Notes under the pieces: generated by a model
The model's database searches: none
What the model saw: the letters and a program-made list of their open reading frames with translations, nothing else
What the model was told of the DNA's origin: nothing
Made by a program: the position numbers and the translations under genes
Shown here: positions 26,584-35,474 of the stretch, piece after piece
Numbering within the stretch: the stretch's first letter is position 1
Layout of the letters: every line of letters starts with the position of its first letter
Assembly (NCBI GenBank): GCA_947487155.1
Contig: CANKVS010000027.1
Location: 1 to 53,394 of the forward strand
Source: an uncultured Flaviramulus sp.
GTDB lineage: Bacteria; Bacteroidota; Bacteroidia; Flavobacteriales; Flavobacteriaceae
Reading direction: 5' to 3'
DNA length: 53,394 nt

Positions 26584-26624
26584 AAAAAAAAACAATGCTT
26601 TTGATTGAAAAAAAAAGCATTGTT
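26584..26624 (-). terminator. Minus-strand terminator in the sigma-fecR spacer
   Basis: AACAATGCTTTT (26591-26602) and AAAAGCATTGTT (26613-26624) form a 12-bp stem. On the minus strand a run of nine T follows, while the plus strand has none. It therefore ends a minus-strand transcript that would come from the fecR side. The rest of the 339-base spacer (26336-26674) shows no gene. Confidence 0.65.
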
Positions 26625-26674
26625 CTTGTCACCCTAAAACAGAATAATGATAACTTAAGTATAAAAGTTAGAAT

Positions 26675-27811
26675 ATGTCGAGTTTAGAAAAATCCCAAAA
26701 AATAAAGATAGTTTTAGAGCAACTTCAATCTCAAGGTAAAATAAATCAAAATATTGAAGATTTATTAGATGATGATGAAAAGGAGCTTGTTGAAAATATA
26801 AAGAAAAAAGGGAGGATTAAAGAATCATTACAATTTTTAAATAGATTAAACGTGAATGAAGATTGGAATAAGGTCGAGAAACGTTTAGTAAAGCAGAAGC
26901 CTGTTTGGTTGCTACAAAGATCTTTGTTGAAGTATGCTGCAATCCTAATAGTATTTATGTCAATGTCGTATACTTTCTGGGTACAAATATATGCTAAAGA
27001 AGGAGCAGAAATAGAAAATGAAATTGTTTTAAAACTTAATGAAAAAGAAGTTCAAATAATAGTTCAAGATAAAAATGAGGAGATTGTAATTGCTAATGGC
27101 ACTTTAGTAGGAACCCAAGTAGGGAATTCATTAGTTTATAGTGAAAACTCTAAAGTTGATAAGTTAATATATAATGAATTAATAGTGCCATACGGAAAAA
27201 TATTTAATGTTAAACTGTCTGACGGTACTGAAGTTTATCTAAATTCAGGAAGTAGTATTAAGTATCCTGTAAAGTTCGTTGATAAAAACGTAAGAAAAGT
27301 GTTTCTTAAAGGAGAAGCTTATTTTAAAGTGGCTAAAAATGAAAAACTTCCATTTATTGTAAATACAGAAGATTTAGAAGTAGAAGTGTTGGGTACAGAG
27401 TTTAATGTGTCTTCTTATAAAGAAGATAATTGTATAAGCACAGTGCTGGTTGAAGGATCTGTTCTGTTAAAAAAATCTAATCAAGAAGTTATACTGAAAC
27501 CAGGATATGAAGGTATTTATAGAAAAACAAATCAAGTTATTGATAATAGAAAAGTTGATTTAGATATACACGTTGGTTGGATTAAAGGAGAATTGGTTTT
27601 TAGAAAATCATCGTTTAATAATATGATTAAAAAAATAGAAAGACGATATGATGCTATTATTAAAAATCAAAATAATGAATTAAACCAAAAGAAATTTAAT
27701 GCGAGGTTTAATGTTAATGTAGAAAGTATAGAAGATATTATGATATTTTTAAACAAAATAACACCTTTTAAGTATGTGATTCAAGGCAATGAAATTATAA
27801 TAACTAACTAA
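26675..27811 (+). CDS. FecR-family anti-sigma factor with DUF4974 domain
   Basis: A 378-residue inner-membrane regulator. The cytoplasmic N-terminal part (about 1-85) would bind the sigma factor, and one transmembrane helix lies at about residues 90-110 (LLKYAAILIVFMSMSYTFWV). The periplasmic FecR domain runs from about 165 to 270, with the typical YGKIFNVKLSDGTEVYLNSGS and LKGEAYFKVAKNEKLPF segments. A DUF4974 domain at about 305-376 should contact the STN domain of the SusC partner. It receives a signal from the outer membrane and controls the divergently encoded sigma factor. The susC gene follows after 133 bases. Confidence 0.92.
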   Translation: MSSLEKSQKIKIVLEQLQSQGKINQNIEDLLDDDEKELVENIKKKGRIKESLQFLNRLNVNEDWNKVEKRLVKQKPVWLLQRSLLKYAAILIVFMSMSYTFWVQIYAKEGAEIENEIVLKLNEKEVQIIVQDKNEEIVIANGTLVGTQVGNSLVYSENSKVDKLIYNELIVPYGKIFNVKLSDGTEVYLNSGSSIKYPVKFVDKNVRKVFLKGEAYFKVAKNEKLPFIVNTEDLEVEVLGTEFNVSSYKEDNCISTVLVEGSVLLKKSNQEVILKPGYEGIYRKTNQVIDNRKVDLDIHVGWIKGELVFRKSSFNNMIKKIERRYDAIIKNQNNELNQKKFNARFNVNVESIEDIMIFLNKITPFKYVIQGNEIIITN

Positions 27812-27863
27812 AAAACTTATGACAATATGACAAAATAATACATAATTATACCACAAAAAAGAA

Positions 27864-27894
27864 AATCGGAAAATGCTACCAACACTTTCCGATT
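27864..27894 (+). promoter_or_regulatory. Hairpin in the fecR-susC spacer
   Basis: AATCGGAAA and TTTCCGATT pair perfectly over 9 bp with a 13-base loop. It lies about 50 bases upstream of the susC start and is not followed by a T-run on the plus strand. It could mark a leader structure or a processing site; its role is unknown. Confidence 0.4.
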
Positions 27895-27944
27895 AAAACT
27901 AAATTAAATAACTCGTAAAAAATTATTTAACAACTAACAAAATT

Positions 27945-30900
27945 ATGAAAAAAACAAACATAATTGGCAGGCTGTACTATATATACTTGCCAAAATTTGA
28001 TTTAAAAATGAGACTTTCAATTATAATGCTCGTCATTTCACTGTTAAAGGTTCAAGCAAATACATATTCACAAAACACTAAATTAACATTAGATATGGAA
28101 GATGTTAGTTTAGAGACTGTTATTGATAGGATAGAGTCTATTTCAGAATTTCGATTTTTATTTGAAAGTGAAAATGTAGATTTGAATAGGAAAGTAAGTT
28201 TGATTGTAGAAAAGAAAAGTATTAAGCACGTTTTAAAACTGCTTTTTAAAGGAACTGATGTCCAATTTCAAACACTTAACCGGCAAATATTACTTAACAG
28301 AAAAAATGGTCTAGTGCCACTCCCTACAGGAACTCATTTAAGTGATGATATTAATGAAAATAGGCAGCAGTATAAGGTTTATGGAACAATAACAGATGTA
28401 AATAACCAACCTTTGCCAGGGGCTAGTATTTTAGAAAAGGGCACCAACAATGGATCGCAAAGTGATTTTGATGGCAAGTTTATACTTGACGTAACTAATG
28501 AAAATTCAATTTTAGTAATATCATACCTTGGGTTTACAACTAAAGAAATAAATTTAGCTGGTCAGTCAAATGTAACAATTGTACTAGAAGAAGATGTGTC
28601 TGATTTAGAAGAAGTTGTTGTTGTTGGTTATGGTACTAAAAATAGAGCAAGCGTGGTAGGAGCCATTGCGTCTATTAATTCTGAATCGATTTCTTCAAGA
28701 CCTACCACAGGAATAATAGATGTTCTACAGGGGCAAATACCGGGTCTAGTCATTACTAGAGGTAGTGGGCAACCAGGTACTAGAGCTTTTAATATTAGAC
28801 TTAGAGGAGTTACATCGGTAACAGGAAGTGGTATATCAAATATACCTCCTTTAGTAATAGTTGATGGTGTTCAAGGGAACTTAGATGATATAAACCCCGA
28901 AGATGTAGATAAAGTTACTGTGCTAAAAGATGCAGCAGCAGCTATTTATGGTGCTAGAGCAGGTGGTGGTGTTTTAATGATAACAACTAAAAAAGGTGGT
29001 AAAGAAAATAAAATGAAGATTTCATTCTCTAGTAATTTATCCATTAAAACACCAACATTACAACCTAGAAGAGCAAATCCAGAGCAATATATGGATATTG
29101 TAAACGAAGCAAGAGCTAATGTGGGTAGAGATTCTTTATTTACTTACGAGTCTCATTATCAATATTTAGGGAATCCTACTCAGGAAGTGGTAGTGCAAGG
29201 ATCTGGTGCAAATGCTACACATAGAGAGCAACGCACGGTATATTTAATAGATAATAATATAGATGAAGTTTTTTGGGATACTGGAATCCAGCATACACAT
29301 AATTTAGCTGTTAGTGGAGGGACTGCTAAAAATTCTTATTTCGTATCTGCAGGCGTTTTAAATGAAGAAGGCGTATTAGCTTATGGCCCTGATAGTTTTA
29401 AGCGATATAATTTAAGGATGAGATATAGTACTCAATTGTCAGATAAAATATCATTAGAAACAAATACAAGTTTAGTAAAATCTAAAAGAAATCAAGCAGC
29501 TAACTTGGGAGGTGCTATAGGTAGTTATTGGGGGTTTTACGCAGCGTCTCCTTTTAAAAATCCATTAGGGCAATGGTATGGAGCAAGGAACGTGCCCAAC
29601 CCTATCTATATGCTAGAAGAAGGAGGGTTTTCTGATACAGATGATTATATTATTAATTCTAATTTTTCTACAAAAATTCAATTATTAGATGATTTGAAGT
29701 TTGTTGGTAATGCATCGTTAAGATATAGATTTAATGAGCGATTTATTAATACCAAAACATTAACTCGATATGGGTGGACAGGATCTGTTATAAATAGTTA
29801 TGGGAGTACAAACCCTAATAGCAGAAGTAGAAGAAGTTTTAAAGATTATACAGGAACTTTATATGGCTACTTAGAATATTCGAAACAGTTAGATGACCAT
29901 AAATTTACTGTTTTAGCGGGGGGATCACATGAAGAGTTTGACCAACAAGGATTCAATGCATGGCGTCAAGATTTTTTCATAGAAACAGAACCATATACTT
30001 TAAATACAGGGAACCCTGATAATCAGTTTAATAATGATTTTGGGTTTGATTGGGCCATTACTTCAGGATTTGGTCGTTTAAGTTACGATTATAAAAACAA
30101 GTACTTTTTGGAAGGTAATGTTAGGTATGATGGCTCTTCTAGGTTTCATCCTGATGAGAGATGGAAACTTTTTAAAGGTGCTTTGCTAGGTTGGAGAGTA
30201 TCTCAAGAAGATTTCTTTAATGTAAAAGCAATTAACGAGCTGAAATTAAGAGTGTCTTATGGTGAAAGTGGAAATCAAGAAAATATTGGATTGTACGATT
30301 ATATCCCTACACTTTCTACAGGAGGTACAGTAATTCTTGGTGCTAATAATACATTAAACACAACCGTTGCAGAATCTGGAGTTGTTTCTAAAGATAGAAC
30401 TTGGGAGATTATAAAAACTACAAATTTTGGAATTGAGGGAACTGTGTTTAAAAATAGATTAAATTTTAGTTTTGATTATTATATTAAAACAAATAAAGAT
30501 TTATTGGTAAGAGGAGAATATCCTGCAGTTTTTGGAGCAACACCACCTAGTGCAAACTTGGGAACATTAAAAAATTGGGGATGGGAAGCTAGTATAAAAT
30601 GGAATGATAATGTTGGAGGTTTTGCTTATAATATAGGTTTAGATCTTTCAGATTCTAAAAATAAGCTTATAGAATTTGGAGGTAATGAAATTAGAACAGC
30701 TGGTGCAGGAAATTTAATAGAAGGTTATCCAGCAGGATCAATTTTTGGGTATCAATATGAAGGTATTATTACCACAGAAGAAGAATTGGCAGAATATAAA
30801 ACTTTAGGAGGCGTGCCGTCAAATGTAAGTTTAGGTTCTAGTAGGTTTGCCGATTTAGATGGTGACGGGGCTTTAACTACTAATGGAGACCCTAGTGTAG

Positions 30901-31415
30901 GAACTAAAGGAGATTTAGTGTATTTAGGGCAAACATTGCCAAGATATACCTTTGGTATTAACATGGGAGCTAGCTTTAATAATTTTGATTTTAGCATGTT
31001 CTTCCAAGGCGTTGGAAAAAGAACAATATATAGGAATGATGCCTGGACAGTTCCATTTGCAACAACATGGAATGGCGTATTAGACTTTTTCCATGGAAAA
31101 ACATGGAATGTAAATAACCCTGAAGGAACATTACCAGCAATTAATGCTAGTAAAGGTTTTAATTACAGATCATCATCGTTAAGAGTAGAGAATGGTGCGT
31201 ATTTAAGACTTAAAAATGTACAATTTGGATATACTATTCCAAAATCATTTTTGAAAGATAAATTTATAACATCTGCAAGAGTTTATTTTAGTGGAAAAGA
31301 TTTATGGGAAACTTTCAATTTCAAAGGAGCGCAAGCAGACCCAGAAACTGGAGGAGCAATTAACTTTTATCCGTTCTCTAGAAATTATTCATTTGGTGTT
31401 CAATTAAATTTTTAA
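27945..31415 (+). CDS. SusC/RagA-family TonB-dependent outer-membrane transporter with STN signalling domain
   Basis: An 1156-residue TonB-dependent importer. After a signal region (about 20-45) comes an STN domain (about 50-120, LETVIDRIESISEFRFLFE) that transmits substrate binding to FecR. A CarboxypepD_reg-like domain follows at about 145-230 (YGTITDVNNQPLPGASI), then LEEVVVVGYGTKNR at the start of the plug, and a 22-strand barrel to the end (RNYSFGVQLNF). The N-terminus is longer than usual because about 20 residues precede the hydrophobic signal core, so an internal Met (about residue 22) may be the true start. It works with the SusD-like lipoprotein encoded next. No degradative enzyme is adjacent, so the substrate is unknown. 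Confidence 0.95.
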   Translation: MKKTNIIGRLYYIYLPKFDLKMRLSIIMLVISLLKVQANTYSQNTKLTLDMEDVSLETVIDRIESISEFRFLFESENVDLNRKVSLIVEKKSIKHVLKLLFKGTDVQFQTLNRQILLNRKNGLVPLPTGTHLSDDINENRQQYKVYGTITDVNNQPLPGASILEKGTNNGSQSDFDGKFILDVTNENSILVISYLGFTTKEINLAGQSNVTIVLEEDVSDLEEVVVVGYGTKNRASVVGAIASINSESISSRPTTGIIDVLQGQIPGLVITRGSGQPGTRAFNIRLRGVTSVTGSGISNIPPLVIVDGVQGNLDDINPEDVDKVTVLKDAAAAIYGARAGGGVLMITTKKGGKENKMKISFSSNLSIKTPTLQPRRANPEQYMDIVNEARANVGRDSLFTYESHYQYLGNPTQEVVVQGSGANATHREQRTVYLIDNNIDEVFWDTGIQHTHNLAVSGGTAKNSYFVSAGVLNEEGVLAYGPDSFKRYNLRMRYSTQLSDKISLETNTSLVKSKRNQAANLGGAIGSYWGFYAASPFKNPLGQWYGARNVPNPIYMLEEGGFSDTDDYIINSNFSTKIQLLDDLKFVGNASLRYRFNERFINTKTLTRYGWTGSVINSYGSTNPNSRSRRSFKDYTGTLYGYLEYSKQLDDHKFTVLAGGSHEEFDQQGFNAWRQDFFIETEPYTLNTGNPDNQFNNDFGFDWAITSGFGRLSYDYKNKYFLEGNVRYDGSSRFHPDERWKLFKGALLGWRVSQEDFFNVKAINELKLRVSYGESGNQENIGLYDYIPTLSTGGTVILGANNTLNTTVAESGVVSKDRTWEIIKTTNFGIEGTVFKNRLNFSFDYYIKTNKDLLVRGEYPAVFGATPPSANLGTLKNWGWEASIKWNDNVGGFAYNIGLDLSDSKNKLIEFGGNEIRTAGAGNLIEGYPAGSIFGYQYEGIITTEEELAEYKTLGGVPSNVSLGSSRFADLDGDGALTTNGDPSVGTKGDLVYLGQTLPRYTFGINMGASFNNFDFSMFFQGVGKRTIYRNDAWTVPFATTWNGVLDFFHGKTWNVNNPEGTLPAINASKGFNYRSSSLRVENGAYLRLKNVQFGYTIPKSFLKDKFITSARVYFSGKDLWETFNFKGAQADPETGGAINFYPFSRNYSFGVQLNF

Positions 31416-31426
31416 ACATTTTGGTT

Positions 31427-33106
31427 ATGAAAAATATATTTAAAATATCGATAGTAGGCTTGTTTTTGATAATTATCACTTCGTGTGAAAAAGATCTAGA
31501 TTTAGCCCCTAAGGCTGCTCTATCTGGAGCTACATTTTGGCAAGATGAAGAGCAATTTAGATTTGCAGCAAATAGGTTTTATAATGATTTGCCTGGTCAT
31601 ACTACGCAAGATAGTTGGTCTGATATTGTTTATCAAGGCGGTGATAATGCCGATGTAGCAGTTAGTGCAGGAACATTGGTTACCCCTGCAACAGATGGTT
31701 TTTGGAATGGAACCTACACTAGAATGCGTCGTTATAATGCGCTAATTGAAAATGGTGCTGATAAAGAATTTGCAATAAGATATGTTGCAGAAGCACGTTT
31801 TTTTAGAGCTTATGATTATTATAGAATGTTTGTTAGATATGGAGGTGTTCCGTTAATAACAAAAGTATTGAATTTAAATTCAGAAGAATTGAAGCAGCCA
31901 CGAGCTACTAGAACCGAAATGATTGCCTTTATCTTAGATGAGTTAGATGCTTCAGCAACAAACTTACCTAAGGAAAGTGAGTTAAATAATGCAGATAAAG
32001 GAAGAATAACATGGGGTGCTGCTATGGCATTAAAATCAAGAGTTGCTTTGTTTGAAGGTACTTGGGCTAAAAACCATGGAACAGAAGGCGATGTAAATAA
32101 CCTTTTAAATATTGCTGTTAGTGCTTCAAAACAAGTAATAGATAGTAATGAATATGATTTGTTTGTCTCGTCGTCTTCTCCTAATGAAAGTTACCGTTTA
32201 TTGTTTGTGAGTGATGAGGCCAAAGACGGCACTGAGCAAATATTAGCTAGAAGATATTCTGAAAGTGTAAATAGAACCCATAATTTTAGCAATATTACTG
32301 GACGTACAGGAACTAGTTTTACCAAAGCATTCGCGGATTCATATTTATGTGTTGACGGGTTACCTATAGATGAATCTCCATTATTTGAAGGTAGAGCTTT
32401 AATGACATCAGAATATAATCATAGAGATCCTAGGATGACACAAACAATTATTGAACCATTTTCTTTAGTGTTTAATTCTGAGTACACTAATACAGATTCA
32501 AATGGAAACCCCGCTCAAGAAGTTACACCTAGATTTAATGCATTAAATTCAGGGTATTTTTTGTTTAAGTTTGTAACTCAAGATCGTCAAAAACTAGTTA
32601 GTGGAAGACAAGATTTTTATGCACAAATAATTAGATATGGAGAGGTACTTCTTAATTATGCCGAAGCAATCTATGAGCGTGATGGTAGTATTTCTGATGA
32701 CGATTTAAATATATCTATTAATAAGCTAAGAGATCGAGCTCAAATGATACGTCTTACCAATGCTCATGTAGTAAGCAACGGATTGAATATGCAACAAGAA
32801 ATTAGGAGAGAGCGTACTATTGAGCTGGCGTATGAAGGATTTAGATGGGATGACACGCGTAGATGGAAAGTTGCAGAGGAGGTGCTTCCAATGGCAAAAA
32901 GGGGAGCGCTTTATGCTGGTACAGAATATGAAACTTTTTATGAAGATGATACGACCAAAAAAATTGAACTCGATGGAGACGGATTTATTTTGTTGTCAAG
33001 AGAATCTGATAGAAGTTTTGAGGCTAACAAAAATTATTTGCTACCTATTCCGTCAAATGAAATACTGTTAATGGAAATTGAACAAAACCCTAATTGGTCA
33101 TTATAA
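31427..33106 (+). CDS. RagB/SusD-family substrate-binding lipoprotein
   Basis: A 559-residue surface lipoprotein (lipobox ITSC, Cys20) that forms the lid over the SusC barrel. It has the SusD pattern: an N-terminal FWQDEEQFRFAANRFYND segment, the TPR-like helices with AEARFFRAYDYYRMFVRYGGVPLI (about 125-148), and the C-terminal domain with ILLNYAEAIYERDG-like and RRERTIELAYEGFRWDDTRRW segments and an ending of the NPNW type. The ATG at 31427 is preferred over the TTG at 31421. It lies 11 bases after the susC stop codon. A strong terminator follows. Confidence 0.95.
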   Translation: MKNIFKISIVGLFLIIITSCEKDLDLAPKAALSGATFWQDEEQFRFAANRFYNDLPGHTTQDSWSDIVYQGGDNADVAVSAGTLVTPATDGFWNGTYTRMRRYNALIENGADKEFAIRYVAEARFFRAYDYYRMFVRYGGVPLITKVLNLNSEELKQPRATRTEMIAFILDELDASATNLPKESELNNADKGRITWGAAMALKSRVALFEGTWAKNHGTEGDVNNLLNIAVSASKQVIDSNEYDLFVSSSSPNESYRLLFVSDEAKDGTEQILARRYSESVNRTHNFSNITGRTGTSFTKAFADSYLCVDGLPIDESPLFEGRALMTSEYNHRDPRMTQTIIEPFSLVFNSEYTNTDSNGNPAQEVTPRFNALNSGYFLFKFVTQDRQKLVSGRQDFYAQIIRYGEVLLNYAEAIYERDGSISDDDLNISINKLRDRAQMIRLTNAHVVSNGLNMQQEIRRERTIELAYEGFRWDDTRRWKVAEEVLPMAKRGALYAGTEYETFYEDDTTKKIELDGDGFILLSRESDRSFEANKNYLLPIPSNEILLMEIEQNPNWSL

Positions 33107-33173
33107 TGTATTGTAAAAAAAAATATCAATATATGTATAAAATAAGTTAACGCACATATTGTATGAAGTTTTT

Positions 33174-33205
33174 AAGGTCTTTCATTTATTTGAGAGACCT
33201 TTTTT
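33174..33205 (+). terminator. Terminator of the susCD transcript
   Basis: AAGGTCTTTC and GAGAGACCTT form a 10-bp stem (one G-T pair) with an 8-base loop, followed by a T-run on the plus strand. It ends immediately before the repeated permease 3' end. Confidence 0.85.
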
Positions 33206-33209
33206 ATGT

Positions 33210-33316
33210 GAAAACCATATTTAGCAATTATACCTGAACTTTGTATTATGAGTTTAGTCATGGCATTTATGCTTATTGGAAATGCTTTACGTGATGCTTT
33301 GGATGTGAAAGGTTAG
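33210..33316 (+). pseudogene. 3' remnant of a DppC-type permease gene (direct repeat of 25678-25793)
   Basis: The 107 bases match the last 116 bases of the permease gene at all but five positions, apart from a 9-base in-frame gap near the end (DVRGVKG becomes DVKG before the stop). Four of the five substitutions are synonymous third-position changes, and one changes Gly to Glu. The reading frame and TAG stop are kept, but a TGA lies just before the match, so nothing can be made from it. The pattern indicates that it once was the end of a working gene. Confidence 0.85.
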
Positions 33317-33333
33317 ATTATAGAATGCTTTTT

Positions 33334-34071
33334 TTATTTGTTACGATACAGAAAATAAAGTTTCATCATATCATAAGGTATTTTTAAAACATGTTTTAAT
33401 TTTATTTTTGACCCATTTATATCCTCCCAGTTTTCTAATGCTATTTCTTTGGCTATTGTATTAATATCAGAGTTTTTATTATTATTAATAAATCTATAAA
33501 ATATTTCAAGGTCGAAAATCCAATTACTGTTGAATTTTTCTAAAAATAGATATTCTATAATTGTACTTTTGAAAAACTTTGCACCGCATTGGGTATCGTA
33601 TACGTGTAGCTTGAGCATGTTGCTCGCTATTGTAGCAAACACTCTGCCTAAATAATGTCGATATGATTTTCTTTTTATTTGGAATCCAACTCTTTGAAAT
33701 CTGGATCCGTAAACAAATAACACGTCATTGTTAAAATGAGAAATTAATTTTGAAACTTCTTTTAAGGGAGTGGACAAATCGGCGTCTAAAAACCCTATTA
33801 CGGAAAATTTTTTCAAATATAGAGCGAATAAAACACCTTTTCTGACAGCTTCACCTTTTCCTTTGTTTTTTTTTAAATCGATAACAATAATTCTATCTTC
33901 TCTGCTCTGTTTTATTGTATTTAATAATTGGATGGTCGTGTCATTGCTACCATCATTAACTAGTATAAAATGAATGTTTTTATTTTTATTGTAGAATTTG
34001 ATAATATCATTTTTAGAGAGCCTATTTGCTTCATTGTAGCAAGGGATAACTAAGCAAATTTCCTCTGTCAT
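33334..34071 (-). CDS. Family 2 glycosyltransferase (polyprenyl-phosphate sugar synthase type)
   Basis: A 245-residue GT-A enzyme with LVIPCYNEANRL at residues 7-18, the nucleotide-binding LVNDGSNDTT near 36-46 and the metal-binding DADLSTP near 97-103. The region GYSxR-like to TQCGAKFF (about 160-170) matches the DPM1/DPG-synthase group, which transfers a sugar from a nucleotide to a polyprenyl phosphate. No C-terminal membrane helix is present. Its start overlaps the stop of the upstream membrane protein gene by four bases (ATGA), so the two are translationally coupled and probably act together: this enzyme would charge the lipid and the partner would use it. Confidence 0.88.
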   Translation of the reverse strand: MTEEICLVIPCYNEANRLSKNDIIKFYNKNKNIHFILVNDGSNDTTIQLLNTIKQSREDRIIVIDLKKNKGKGEAVRKGVLFALYLKKFSVIGFLDADLSTPLKEVSKLISHFNNDVLFVYGSRFQRVGFQIKRKSYRHYLGRVFATIASNMLKLHVYDTQCGAKFFKSTIIEYLFLEKFNSNWIFDLEIFYRFINNNKNSDINTIAKEIALENWEDINGSKIKLKHVLKIPYDMMKLYFLYRNK

Positions 34072-35474
34072 TTTTTTGGCTCTTTAATTATGATGCTTTC
34101 TTTTCCAAAATAATCTTTATATGATAAGTTTTTCCAATTACTATGCTCTTTAGTTATGTCATAAGCATATATTGTTGTTGGTTTGTACTTTAGTTGAGGG
34201 ACGTAACATGTATCGCTATTGCAATGCTTTATTGTTTTATATCTGTTTTTGAGTTCTTCATTATATCGTTTAGCAGTTCCGTTAAATAGTTCTATGTAAG
34301 CTGTTTTTATGTTATTTTTATGAGAGAGGTTAATAAATAGAATTATTATTATGAAGGTTCTTGCCCAAGAAGAAAACTTTATAAAAGGCTTTTTGTACGA
34401 TTTTAGCCTAAAAAAGATACTTAATGTTAAATATAAGTAAGCTAAAATAAAGAAAAAGTATATTACATTAATGGTTCTTTCGGGTGGTATTCTGCCTACG
34501 CTCCAGTAAGCAGTGAAAAAACCAATAAAAATTCCACCAAAAGAAACTATTAATATTAATTTGGGGTTTATGGTAAATAAAATTGATTCAAATTCTGTTA
34601 CTTTTTTGTCTAAGTAATTAAAAAAAATAAATGTCAAAATAATTGAAAAAGGCAGCCAGATTCCTATATAACTTTGTACTGCTTTGGTTGATTTTATAAC
34701 AGAATAAATAAGGTCTTTATTATTTTGAAACTGTAATGATCTTATTTCATTTCCAGGAGATTCAATTACCGCAATTGAAAACAATAACCCTATAACAAAT
34801 AAAATGATGAAAGAATAATGTGTTTTTTTTTGATAAAACTTATATATTAAAACTGTAAATAATAGGTAATTGATTATTAGCATAGAAGTTTCATTAGACC
34901 CGATTACTATTATTGCGCAGATACTTGATAAAACTAAATATATTGGTTTATGAGTATAAAGTAGTTTTAATATAAAACATAGAAACAGAATTGTAAAGAT
35001 ATTTGCTACTTGGTAAGTAATTGAGCCAGCTAACCAATATAGTCCTTCAGCTATATTTGGCATTTGCATCAAATAAAGTATAATAAATAGAAAAGAGGTT
35101 ATGAAAAACAACTCTTTTTTAAGCTTATAAAAGACAATAGAAGAAAGGTAGTAAAATGAAGAAAAGAGCGATGATAATAATATAATTGGAATAGCTTTGT
35201 ATAGAGTAAAATGGTTAGCAACTAAGGTCTTTATACTTAAAATAGCGGTTGAAAAATACCTTCCTGACCAAGTTTTATACCAAAATAATTGCGCTTTCCA
35301 ATAGCCTAGGTTATGACTTTTATAATTGTAGTTAAAGTCGTCTGCTGATGGGTTGTTGTAATATGATATAATAATAAAAGGAACAACTGTTAAACAACCA
35401 AGAAAGATTATTAGATTTTGACTTTTAAAAAATGAGCTAAAGTATTTGTTAATTTTGCTGTATGTGTTTTTCAA
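34068..35474 (-). CDS. Polytopic membrane protein, DUF6056-like, possible lipid-linked glycosyltransferase
   Basis: A 468-residue protein with about ten to twelve hydrophobic helices and an extracytoplasmic loop early on that carries PSADDFNYNY and WKTWSGRYFS-like residues (about 33-70). An Asp-Asp pair in the first loop after helix 1 is typical of GT-C glycosyltransferases, where it binds the sugar donor and metal ion; the DUF6056 assignment and the GT-C role are inference. A soluble C-terminal segment (about 400-468) contains two Cys. Coupling to the GT2 gene supports surface glycan or protein glycosylation. Confidence 0.65.
   Translation of the reverse strand: MKNTYSKINKYFSSFFKSQNLIIFLGCLTVVPFIIISYYNNPSADDFNYNYKSHNLGYWKAQLFWYKTWSGRYFSTAILSIKTLVANHFTLYKAIPIILLSSLFSSFYYLSSIVFYKLKKELFFITSFLFIILYLMQMPNIAEGLYWLAGSITYQVANIFTILFLCFILKLLYTHKPIYLVLSSICAIIVIGSNETSMLIINYLLFTVLIYKFYQKKTHYSFIILFVIGLLFSIAVIESPGNEIRSLQFQNNKDLIYSVIKSTKAVQSYIGIWLPFSIILTFIFFNYLDKKVTEFESILFTINPKLILIVSFGGIFIGFFTAYWSVGRIPPERTINVIYFFFILAYLYLTLSIFFRLKSYKKPFIKFSSWARTFIIIILFINLSHKNNIKTAYIELFNGTAKRYNEELKNRYKTIKHCNSDTCYVPQLKYKPTTIYAYDITKEHSNWKNLSYKDYFGKESIIIKEPKK

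Larger units (their letters stand above)
25794..33209. mobile_element. Putative inserted SusCD island bounded by direct repeats of a permease 3' end
   Basis: A 7.4-kb block with a sigma factor, a FecR, a SusC and a SusD gene lies between the intact 3' end of the permease gene (25678-25793) and a second, truncated copy of the same 3' end (33210-33316). No integrase, transposase or terminal inverted repeat is visible in it, so the mechanism is unknown. The interpretation as an insertion is inference from the repeat layout. Confidence 0.45.

Noticed and set aside
27864..27894. Terminator between fecR and susC
   Set aside because: The hairpin is perfect but no T-run follows on the plus strand, so it is listed only as a structure of unknown role.
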